From Acidobacteriota bacterium (GTDB lineage Bacteria > Acidobacteriota > Vicinamibacteria > Vicinamibacterales > UBA2999), in assembly GCA_947465645.1 (NCBI GenBank), contig CANIBQ010000127.1, forward strand, positions 1 to 11,527: a stretch of 11,527 nucleotides of DNA. Reading direction: 5' to 3'. How positions within the stretch are numbered: position 1 is the stretch's first letter; each line of letters opens with the position of its first letter. This document shows positions 6,403-11,527 of the stretch, one piece after another. A program made the position numbers and the translations under genes. The notes beneath the pieces were generated by a model that saw only the letters and a program-made list of their open reading frames with translations, had not been told where the DNA came from and did no database searches.

Positions 6403-6747
6403 TTGAACCCGCTTCGTTTCCTTCATGCGCGCGGCCTTCCCCTTCAGCTCGCGGAGGAAGTAGAGCTTGGCGCGACGGACGCGCGCCGAGCGCACGATGT
6501 CGACCTTGGCGATCGTCGGCGAGTGGAGCGGGAAGATGCGCTCCACGCCCTGGCCGAACGAAACCTTCCGGACGGTAAACGACGCCCGCGCGCCGCCGCG
6601 GTGCATGCCGATGACGATCCCCTCGAAGATCTGGATGCGCTCCTTATCCCCTTCGCGGACCTTCACGTGCACCTTGACCGTGTCGCCCGATTTCATCGCG
6701 GGGCGTTCGGTCAGCTGGGACTTCTCGACCAGTTCCATCGCGCTCAT
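6400..6747 (-). CDS. rplS: 50S ribosomal protein L19
   Basis: Large-subunit protein located at the 30S-50S interface. At 115 residues it has the family's length. The family signature [15 protein letters not shown] lies at 63-77 and is followed by the characteristic [21 protein letters not shown] (90-110). [24 protein letters not shown] spans 21-46. The ATG at 6747 overlaps the trmD stop as ATGA (6744-6747), and AGGGAG lies eight bases upstream within trmD; the ATG at residue 4 is an alternative. trmD-rplS is a near-universal bacterial pair. The C-terminal codons run into the heptamer array that supplies the stop codon. Confidence 0.98.
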   Translation of the reverse strand: MSAMELVEKSQLTERPAMKSGDTVKVHVKVREGDKERIQIFEGIVIGMHRGGARASFTVRKVSFGQGVERIFPLHSPTIAKVDIVRSARVRRAKLYFLRELKGKAARMKETKRVQ

Positions 6748-7484
6748 CTGCTTGTCTCCCTTTTAATCTCTTCGAGCAGCGCCCGTTCTTCGTCGTCGAG
6801 CGCCGCCATGCCGATCAGTTCCGGACGCCGCGCCAGCGTCCGCGCCAGCGCCGCCTTCCTGCGCCACCGCCGCACCTCGGCGTGATGGCCCGAGAGCAGC
6901 ACCGGCGGCACTTGCAACCCGCCGAACTCCGGCGGCCGCGTGTAGTGCGGGTGGTCGAGCAACCCGCGCGAAAACGAATCCTGCTCCACCGACTGCTCGT
7001 CGCCGACCACGCCCGGCACCAGCCGGCTCACTGCGTCGATGACCAGCAGCGCCGGCAGTTCCCCGCCGCTCACCACGAAGTCGCCGACCGAGAGCTCCTC
7101 ACCCGCCACCAGCCCGGCGACGCGCTCGTCGATCCCCTCGTACCGGCCACAGAGCAAGGCCACGTGCGACAGGCCGCTGAGGCGCACCGCCTCGGCCTGC
7201 GTGAACGCCCGTCCCTGCGGCGACAGCAGGACCACCGCGTCCGGTGCGCCGCGTCGCGCGCGGATGTCGTCCACCGCGCGCACCAGCGGCTCCGGCTTCA
7301 TCACCATCCCGGGCCCGCCGCCATACGGCACATCGTCGACGCTCCGGTGCCGGTCGGTCGTGTAGTTCCGCAGGTCGTGGATCGCCACGTCCAGGAGGCC
7401 CCGCTCAATCCCCCGGCTGACGACGCCCTCCGCGAGACCGGCCTCGATCATCCGCGGGAAGATGGTCACGACGTCGAACTTCAT
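6744..7484 (-). CDS. trmD: tRNA (guanine-N1-)-methyltransferase (m1G37)
   Basis: SAM-dependent SPOUT enzyme that methylates G37 next to the anticodon and so prevents +1 frameshifting. All signature blocks are present: VVTIFPRM (5-12), [12 protein letters not shown] (50-61), LLSPQGRAF (86-94), [12 protein letters not shown] (111-122), [21 protein letters not shown] (132-152), the catalytic D169 in [18 protein letters not shown] (174-187) and VLLSGHH (195-201). R154 and D169 fall at the same numbers as in the E. coli enzyme as I recall them. 246 residues is normal. The ATG at 7484 has GGAG about five bases upstream. Its first 80 bases also code, in another frame, for a C-terminal extension of RimM, a longer overlap than is usual for this gene pair. 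Confidence 0.98.
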   Translation of the reverse strand: MKFDVVTIFPRMIEAGLAEGVVSRGIERGLLDVAIHDLRNYTTDRHRSVDDVPYGGGPGMVMKPEPLVRAVDDIRARRGAPDAVVLLSPQGRAFTQAEAVRLSGLSHVALLCGRYEGIDERVAGLVAGEELSVGDFVVSGGELPALLVIDAVSRLVPGVVGDEQSVEQDSFSRGLLDHPHYTRPPEFGGLQVPPVLLSGHHAEVRRWRRKAALARTLARRPELIGMAALDDEERALLEEIKRETSR

Positions 7485-8001
7485 TCAACTCCAGCAACCC
7501 GTCCGGCGGCTCGATGACGATCCGCTTGGCGGCGACGTCGATCTCCAGACAGATGCTGCCGGCCAGCGGCACATCCACCTCGCCGCGGAGCCCGTGAACC
7601 ACTAGGCGCCTGCTGCCGGCGACGCCCTCGACGCGGCTCACCGTGCCGACGCGTTTACCACCCGCCGTTTCCACCTCGCACCCGGCGAGCTGGTGCTCGT
7701 AAAAAGTACCCGGTGCCAGCGGCTGCAACGTCGCTTCGGGAACCCGCAGTTCCAGTCCGGCGAGCCGGGCGGCCTCCTCGACACTGCCAACGCCGACAAA
7801 CCCGACAATCGGCCGCGCGCCCTGCACCCGGGCGCTGGCGATCGTCATCTGCACCTCGCCGGCCGCCGTCCGCGTCCACATCGTCGCACCGGCGACGAAC
7901 CGCTCCTCGACGAAGTCTGTCTCCGGGCTGACCGCGACCTGCCCACGCAGGCCGTGAGGCCGGGCGATACGCCCGACCAGCACCATCGAGTCCCATCCCA
8001 T
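7405..8001 (-). CDS. rimM: Ribosome maturation factor RimM with an extended C-terminus
   Basis: Assists late 30S subunit assembly by binding S19 and the 16S head. The N-terminal barrel has VGRIARPHGLRGQV (9-22), and the PRC-barrel half starts with FYEHQLAGCEV (100-110) and closes with the family's usual end, [13 protein letters not shown] (161-173). Most homologues stop just there. Here the frame stays open for 25 more residues (174-198, arginine-rich) over the start of trmD. The extension has no RimM counterpart that I know and is probably a by-product of a lost stop codon or a sequencing frameshift. The ATG at 8001 is used here; M6 (7986) is equally plausible, as its GGGA-type Shine-Dalgarno would lie inside the first codons. 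It follows khpA by 28 bp that hold a palindrome. Confidence 0.95.
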   Translation of the reverse strand: MGWDSMVLVGRIARPHGLRGQVAVSPETDFVEERFVAGATMWTRTAAGEVQMTIASARVQGARPIVGFVGVGSVEEAARLAGLELRVPEATLQPLAPGTFYEHQLAGCEVETAGGKRVGTVSRVEGVAGSRRLVVHGLRGEVDVPLAGSICLEIDVAAKRIVIEPPDGLLELNEVRRRDHLPADDRGRSRGGRRQPGD

Positions 8002-8011
8002 CGTACGTAGT

Positions 8012-8029
8012 GTCCGGCTTCAGCCGGAC
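8012..8029. repeat. CCGGCT-NN-AGCCGG palindrome between khpA and rimM
   Basis: Perfect 8-bp arms, GTCCGGCT / AGCCGGAC, around the spacer TC, flanked on the left by CGTAG (8006-8010 on +). It abuts the khpA stop codon (8030-8032) and matches the palindrome upstream of ribBA, which also has a CGTAG flank. In mRNA it would place a hairpin just before the rimM start region and could tune coupling between khpA and rimM. Confidence 0.75.
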
Positions 8030-8290
8030 CTAATCCCGAATATCGAGTTGCGCCTTCAGTCCGTGCTTCTCCGCCGTCAGCGCCACCAGCGCGCGAATCG
8101 CCGCGGCGGTGCGTCCCTGGCGACCGATGATCTTGCCCATGTCGCCTGGCGCGGTCGTCAACTCGAGGACCATTGTGCCGCGGCGCTCGGTCTCGCTCAC
8201 CTGGACCGCGTCGGGATGATCGACGAGGGCGCGCGCGACGACTTCCACCACCGCGCGCAGCGGGCTGCCGCCCTTCTCAGTGTCCGCCAT
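8030..8290 (-). CDS. khpA: KH-domain RNA-binding protein KhpA (YlqC family)
   Basis: Small RNA-binding protein (86 aa) that in Gram-positive bacteria pairs with KhpB/Jag and affects cell size and division. The KH core is visible: LELTTAPGDMGKIIGRQGRT, with the GxxG loop GRQG at 56-59, followed by AAAIRALVALTAEKHG. The ATG at 8290 directly follows the rpsP stop (TAGATG, no gap) without a strong Shine-Dalgarno, so translation is probably coupled to rpsP. The order rpsP-khpA-rimM-trmD is widely conserved and supports the assignment. Confidence 0.95.
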   Translation of the reverse strand: MADTEKGGSPLRAVVEVVARALVDHPDAVQVSETERRGTMVLELTTAPGDMGKIIGRQGRTAAAIRALVALTAEKHGLKAQLDIRD

Positions 8291-8566
8291 CTACTGCGCC
8301 GCGGGCGTCTCGACCGGAGCCGAGAGGTCGCGCGAGAGGTGCTTGGCGAGGAGCGTCCGCACCGAGTTGGACGGCTTGGCACCCTTGCTCAGCCAGTGCT
8401 GCACGCGCTCCTTGTTCAGCTCGACACGCGCCGGCTTGAGCCGCGGGTTGTACGTCCCGACGTTCTCGACGACGTTGCTCTGGAGCGCCGACCGCGCCTC
8501 GCTCACCACCACGCGGAAAAACGGCTTCTTCTTGGAGCCCACCCGCGTCATTCGAATCGACAGCAT
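8291..8566 (-). CDS. rpsP: 30S ribosomal protein S16
   Basis: Small-subunit protein that binds 16S rRNA early in assembly. The typical N-terminus is MLSIRMTRVGSKKKPFFRVV (1-20), with VGTYNPR at 36-42 and the hydrophobic helix ERVQHWLSKGAKPSNSVRTLL at about 53-73. 91 residues is normal for the family, with a short Ala/Pro tail. The start is well set: GGGAGAAGGA lies a few bases upstream and overlaps the ffh stop codon (8577-8579), leaving a 10-bp gap and implying coupled translation after ffh. Confidence 0.98.
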   Translation of the reverse strand: MLSIRMTRVGSKKKPFFRVVVSEARSALQSNVVENVGTYNPRLKPARVELNKERVQHWLSKGAKPSNSVRTLLAKHLSRDLSAPVETPAAQ

Positions 8567-8576
8567 TTCCTTCTCC

Positions 8577-10019
8577 CTACCGTGTCTTCATCAGGCCCCA
8601 GGGCCCGCCCTTTTTCCGCTTCCTGCCCAAACCGCCGCCGCCCGGGCCCGAGCCTTGTCGAAGGCCCTGGGCCATGTTCGGCATGCCCTTCATGCCCTTG
8701 GCCATACCCTTCATGGCCCCCAGGCCGCCCTGCCCGATCATCTGCAGGACCTTGCGCATCTCGGTGAACTGCTTGAGCAGCCGGTTCACGTCTTCGACGG
8801 TCGTGCCGCTCCCCCTGGCGATGCGCTTCCGGCGGCTGCCGTTGATGATCTTGTCGTTGCGCCGCTCGCCGGCCGTCATCGAGCCGATGATCGCCTCGAC
8901 GCGTCCCATCTGCTTCTCGTCGGGTTTGTTGTCCCCGAGTTGCTGCTTCAGGTCGCCCATCCCGGGGATCATCCCCATGATGCTCTCGAGCGGACCCATC
9001 TTGCGGATGGTCTTCAGCTGCTTCCTGAAGTCATCCAGCGTGAACTCGTTCCTGCGGAGCTTCTCTTCCAGCTCCGCCGCATCGTCTTTGTCGATCGCCT
9101 GCTCGGCCTTCTCGATGAGCGACAGCACGTCGCCCATCCCGAGCATCCGCGAGACGATGCGGTCGGGATGAAACAGCTCGAGATCCTCGAGCCGCTCGCC
9201 GCTCCCGACAAACGCGATCGGCACGCCGACCACCGACACCACCGAAAGCGCCGCGCCGCCGCGCGCATCGCCATCGAGCTTGGTCAGCACGACGCCGGTG
9301 ACGCCGACACGGCGGTTGAACTCGCCGGCGCTCTTGATCGCGTCCTGCCCCGTCATCGCATCCGCGACGTAGAGCAGGTCCGACGGCGTGACGGCATCCT
9401 TGATCGCCGTCAGTTCCGTCATCAGGTCATCATCAATGTGCAGCCGACCCGCGGTGTCGACGATGACCGTGTCGAATCCCTTGGCCCTGGCCTCGGCCAG
9501 CGCCCCCGCCGCGCGCGCCACCGGGTCCATCGTCTCCGGCGCGTGTACCTTGACGCCCGCCTGTTCCGCGACCACCGCGAGCTGCTGAATGGCCGCCGGC
9601 CGCCGCACGTCGGTCGACACCATGATCGGGTGCCGCCCCTGCCGCTTCAGCCACATCCCGAGCTTGCCCGAGGTCGTCGTCTTGCCCGACCCCTGAAGGC
9701 CGAGCAGCAGCACGACGCGTGGCGTCGGCGCGTCCTTCTTCAGCCCGCCTTCGCTGTTGCCAAACAGGGCGAGCAGCTCGTCGCGGACAATCTTGATGAC
9801 CTGCTGCCCCGGCGTCAGGCTCCGGAGGACCGCCTGGTCCATCGCCTGGTCGCGGACGCGGTCGATGAACGCCTTGACGACCTTGAAGTTAACGTCCGCT
9901 TCGAGCAGCGCGAGGCGGATTTCCCGGAGCGCCGTCTCGACAAGCTCCGGCGTCAGCCGCACTTCCCCGCGCAGAGACTTGAAGACGTCCTGGATGCGGG
10001 TGCTGAGCGAATCGAACAT
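8577..10019 (-). CDS. ffh: Signal recognition particle protein Ffh (SRP54)
   Basis: GTPase that binds signal sequences with 4.5S RNA and hands ribosomes to FtsY at the membrane. N domain at about 1-90 (MFDSLSTRIQDVFKSLRGEV at the start). G domain: P-loop GLQGSGKTTT (107-116), DVRRPAA (137-143), DTAGR (188-192), TKLDGD (246-251), GSGER (272-276). M domain from about 325, with MGPLESIMGMIPGM (341-354) and the RNA-binding SRRKRIARGSGTTVEDVNRLL (395-415). The tail (430-480) is Met/Gly-rich, then GGGGLGRKRKKGGPWG. The ATG start is set by homology; no Shine-Dalgarno is seen, and a GC-rich hairpin (10020-10052) ends directly at the start codon. It is the first gene of the ribosomal cluster, and a possible promoter lies at 10087-10115. 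Part of the tail is coded by a palindrome that looks like a dispersed repeat (8645-8673). Confidence 0.98.
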   Translation of the reverse strand: MFDSLSTRIQDVFKSLRGEVRLTPELVETALREIRLALLEADVNFKVVKAFIDRVRDQAMDQAVLRSLTPGQQVIKIVRDELLALFGNSEGGLKKDAPTPRVVLLLGLQGSGKTTTSGKLGMWLKRQGRHPIMVSTDVRRPAAIQQLAVVAEQAGVKVHAPETMDPVARAAGALAEARAKGFDTVIVDTAGRLHIDDDLMTELTAIKDAVTPSDLLYVADAMTGQDAIKSAGEFNRRVGVTGVVLTKLDGDARGGAALSVVSVVGVPIAFVGSGERLEDLELFHPDRIVSRMLGMGDVLSLIEKAEQAIDKDDAAELEEKLRRNEFTLDDFRKQLKTIRKMGPLESIMGMIPGMGDLKQQLGDNKPDEKQMGRVEAIIGSMTAGERRNDKIINGSRRKRIARGSGTTVEDVNRLLKQFTEMRKVLQMIGQGGLGAMKGMAKGMKGMPNMAQGLRQGSGPGGGGLGRKRKKGGPWGLMKTR

Positions 10020-10052
10020 GGGGTCCCGGGAGCAGCCCGGCAGGGCGACCCC
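10020..10052 (-). promoter_or_regulatory. GC-rich hairpin directly upstream of the ffh start
   Basis: The outer arms GGGGTC (10052-10047 on the - strand) and GACCCC (10025-10020) can pair, and inside them GCCC/GGGC (10046-10043 with 10038-10035) forms a second stem with a four-base loop. The structure ends at the base before the ATG and takes the place of a Shine-Dalgarno sequence. It may limit ffh translation. Only the inverted repeats are seen; regulation is inferred. Confidence 0.4.
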
Positions 10053-10086
10053 ACAACGGGGCTAACCCTAACTGGCGCAAACCGTT

Positions 10087-10115
10087 ATCTTAGGTCAGGT
10101 AGGTTGCTTGGGCAA
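10087..10115 (-). promoter_or_regulatory. Candidate sigma-70-type promoter for the ffh-rplS operon
   Basis: On the - strand TTGCCC (10115-10110) is followed after 17 bases by TAAGAT (10092-10087), each 4 of 6 matches to the -35 and -10 consensus at the ideal spacing. Transcription would start near 10080, about 60 bases before the ffh ATG. Such a match can occur by chance, but this is the expected place, in the widest gap of the window (158 bp, between ribBA and ffh). Confidence 0.35.
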
Positions 10116-10118
10116 GTA

Positions 10119-10182
10119 GGTAGCGGGGATAAACAGCCTTCTTCGGGCCCCAGCTACCCAGCTACCCAGCCGCCCAGCTACA
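10119..10182. repeat. Octamer array and hairpin at the ribBA 3' end
   Basis: Four 8-mers in register on the + strand: CAGCTACC (10151), CAGCTACC (10159), CAGCCGCC (10167), CAGCTACA (10175). The last contains the ribBA stop codon (10178-10180). GGTAGCGGGG (10119-10128) can pair with CCCCAGCTACC (10148-10158) with one bulge, around a 19-base loop. AGGTAGG-like words extend further left, to about 10095. The hairpin lies downstream of ribBA on the - strand and could end or stabilise its transcript, although no T-tract follows. Confidence 0.65.
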
Positions 10183-11428
10183 CGCTGGACAGCCGGTGTC
10201 CCAGCTTGTCCTTCTTCGTCTTCAGGTACTTGCGCGTGTGCTCATGGGCCGGGATCTCGAGCGGGACGCAGTCGGAGACCGACAGGCCGTAGCCCTGTAG
10301 TCCCACGAATTTACGGGGATTGTTGGTCAGCAGGCGCATGGTCTTGATGCCGAGGTCGGTCAGGATCTGGGCGCCGAGGCCGTAGTCACGCTGGTCGGCC
10401 TTGAACCCCAGCCGCTCGTTGGCCTCAACGGTATCGAACCCCTCGTCCTGGAGGGCGTACGCCCGGATCTTGTTCGCCAGGCCGATCCCGCGCCCCTCCT
10501 GGTTCAGATACAGCAGCACGCCTCGTCCCTCTTTCGCGATCCGGGCCATCGCCGTATGCAGCTGCGGGCCGCAATCGCAGCGGGCAGAGTGGAACACGTC
10601 GCCGGTCAGGCACTTGGAGTGCACGCGCACGAGCACGTCCGAGCCGTCGCCGATCTCGCCCTTCACCAGCGCCACGTGCGTAAGGTTGTCGACCGCGTTC
10701 TCGTATGCGTAGATACGGAACTTGCCCGACTCGGTCGGCAGCTCCGCGGTCGCCGCACGATTGATCAGGCGTTCGGTGCGCATCCGGTACTGGATGAGCG
10801 CCGCGATCGTGATCATCGGCAGGCCGTGCTTCTTCGCAAACTTCGCCAGCTCCGGAACGCGCGCCATCGTCCCGTCCTCGTTCATGATCTCGCAGATGAC
10901 GCCGGCCGGCTCGAGGCCGGCGATGCGCGCCAGATCGACGGCCGCTTCGGTGTGCCCGGCACGGACCAGTACCCCGCCGCTGCGGGCTTTGAGCGGGAAG
11001 ACATGGCCGGGACGCGAGATGTCGCTGGGCGTCGATTTCTTCGCAATCGCCACCTGAACGGTGCGCGCCCGGTCGGCAGCGGAAATGCCGGTGCTGGTGC
11101 CGCTTCGCGCGTCGATCGACACGCAGAACGCGGTGTCGCGCCGCGAAGAGTTGTCGGTGGCCTCGAGCGGGATCTCAAGATGCGCCAGCCGTTCGGGCAT
11201 CATCGCCAGGCAGATCAGGCCGCGCCCGTGCCGGGCCATGAAGTTGATCGCCTCTGGCGTCACCTTCGCCCCGGCCATCGTCAGGTCGCCCTCGTTCTCC
11301 CGGTCCTCATCGTCGACGACGATGATCATCTTGCCGGCCTTGATGGCGGCAACCGCGTCCTCGATCGGCGCAAACGGTCCGCGCCGGCTGGCGCCCTTGG
11401 CAATACGGATATTGGTGGTCTTTTTCAT
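10178..11428 (-). CDS. ribBA: Bifunctional 3,4-dihydroxy-2-butanone-4-phosphate synthase / GTP cyclohydrolase II
   Basis: Makes both riboflavin precursors: the four-carbon unit from ribulose 5-phosphate (RibB) and the pyrimidine from GTP (RibA). In the 416-residue product starting MKKTT, the RibB half (about 1-205) has [10 protein letters not shown] (39-48), SRPGHVFPL (138-146), HTEAAVDL (159-166) and CEIMNEDG (179-186). The RibA half (about 206-416) has VHSKCLTGD with zinc ligand C273, then C284 and C286 in RCDCG, and [13 protein letters not shown]. Both active sites look complete. The frame extends to an ATG at 11470, but those 14 extra residues would be coded by a palindromic repeat and match no RibB N-terminus, so 11428 is preferred; neither start has a good Shine-Dalgarno. 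No FMN riboswitch fits in the 45-bp gap to the upstream gene. Confidence 0.95.
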   Translation of the reverse strand: MKKTTNIRIAKGASRRGPFAPIEDAVAAIKAGKMIIVVDDEDRENEGDLTMAGAKVTPEAINFMARHGRGLICLAMMPERLAHLEIPLEATDNSSRRDTAFCVSIDARSGTSTGISAADRARTVQVAIAKKSTPSDISRPGHVFPLKARSGGVLVRAGHTEAAVDLARIAGLEPAGVICEIMNEDGTMARVPELAKFAKKHGLPMITIAALIQYRMRTERLINRAATAELPTESGKFRIYAYENAVDNLTHVALVKGEIGDGSDVLVRVHSKCLTGDVFHSARCDCGPQLHTAMARIAKEGRGVLLYLNQEGRGIGLANKIRAYALQDEGFDTVEANERLGFKADQRDYGLGAQILTDLGIKTMRLLTNNPRKFVGLQGYGLSVSDCVPLEIPAHEHTRKYLKTKKDKLGHRLSSV

Positions 11429-11436
11429 GTCATTGC

Positions 11437-11456
11437 GGGCCGGCTGAAGCCGGCCC
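11437..11456. repeat. CCGGCT-NN-AGCCGG palindrome upstream of ribBA
   Basis: Perfect 9-bp arms, GGGCCGGCT / AGCCGGCCC, around the spacer GA. On the - strand it is preceded by CCGTAG, as in the copy at 8012-8029. It fills the gap between the hisG stop and the ribBA start and would place a hairpin eight bases before the preferred ATG. Confidence 0.75.
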
Positions 11457-11473
11457 CTACGGTTGTTCATTTC

Positions 11474-11527
11474 TCACACGACTATCTTGTTCAGCGGATA
11501 CTCGACGATCCCCTGGCCGCCGGCCGC
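11474..11527 (-). CDS. hisG: C-terminal end of a probable ATP phosphoribosyltransferase (HisG), 3'-partial fragment
   Basis: Only 17 codons and the TGA are inside the window. They read AAGGQGIVEYPLNKIVV, which resembles the end of HisG proteins (in E. coli a GAS-ILVLPIEKM type ending, recalled from memory): a small-residue turn, a hydrophobic strand, PL, then N/E-K. HisG catalyses the first step of histidine biosynthesis. It stands upstream of ribBA on the same strand. The match is short and the call is tentative; only the presence of a coding 3' end is reasonably secure. Confidence 0.5.
   Translation of the reverse strand, partial: AAGGQGIVEYPLNKIVV

Noticed and set aside
8280..10292. A 670-codon open frame on the + strand opposite rpsP and ffh
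   Set aside because: It is antisense to well-recognised ffh and rpsP, has skewed Arg/His/Pro/Leu composition and no recognisable domain. Long antisense frames are expected in GC-rich DNA.
11429..11470. ATG at 11470 as the ribBA start
   Set aside because: It would add 14 residues coded by a palindromic repeat, with no RibB counterpart. It remains possible because neither start has a good ribosome-binding site.
11429..11473. FMN riboswitch upstream of ribBA
   Set aside because: The gap to the upstream gene is 45 bp and mostly a simple palindrome; the multi-stem RFN element needs well over 100 bases.

Overview
The window is GC-rich, gene-dense bacterial chromosome. The gene families, the wording of the conserved proteins (especially the HTH-TM and TPR proteins) and the intergenic repeat style suggest an Acidobacteriota-type organism, perhaps Vicinamibacteria. 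That placement is an inference from general resemblance and was not tested against a database.

Layout. On the + strand are the 3' part of a PolX-type DNA polymerase (its N-terminus lies off the left edge) and a small uncharacterised basic protein (to about 2.0 kb). Everything else is on the - strand, read from right to left: the last 17 codons of a probable hisG; ribBA (riboflavin precursors); the classic translation and secretion cluster ffh - rpsP - khpA - rimM - trmD - rplS - rnhB; then an accessory string of a TPR protein, a two-TM mini-protein, a TenI/ThiE-like protein, an HTH-TM (short RodZ-like) protein and an uncharacterised two-domain protein. The two strands converge at about 1.99-2.04 kb.

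How the genes work together. ffh to rplS is tightly packed (0-28 bp gaps, an ATGA overlap and one unusual 80-bp overlap) and should behave as one operon. It supplies the SRP GTPase, ribosomal proteins S16 and L19, the 30S maturation factor RimM, the tRNA m1G37 methyltransferase and a KH RNA-binding protein. rnhB follows after a repeat-filled gap. The accessory string is also mostly packed (GTGA overlap, 1-14 bp gaps), but its joint role is unknown.

Most distinctive feature. I saw no defence system, mobile element, CRISPR array or new enzyme pathway. The unexpected structure lies in the short intergenic gaps, which hold two repeat families: arrays of degenerate 7-mers or 8-mers (three with an inverted partner), and a short palindrome with a CCGGCT-NN-AGCCGG core. 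Nearly all copies touch or contain the stop codon of the gene upstream. Other points worth a second look are a read-through-like C-terminal extension of RimM over trmD, a TenI/ThiE homologue that lacks hallmark residues of both families, a dispersed-repeat-like palindrome inside the ffh coding tail, and a GC-rich hairpin directly in front of the ffh start codon.
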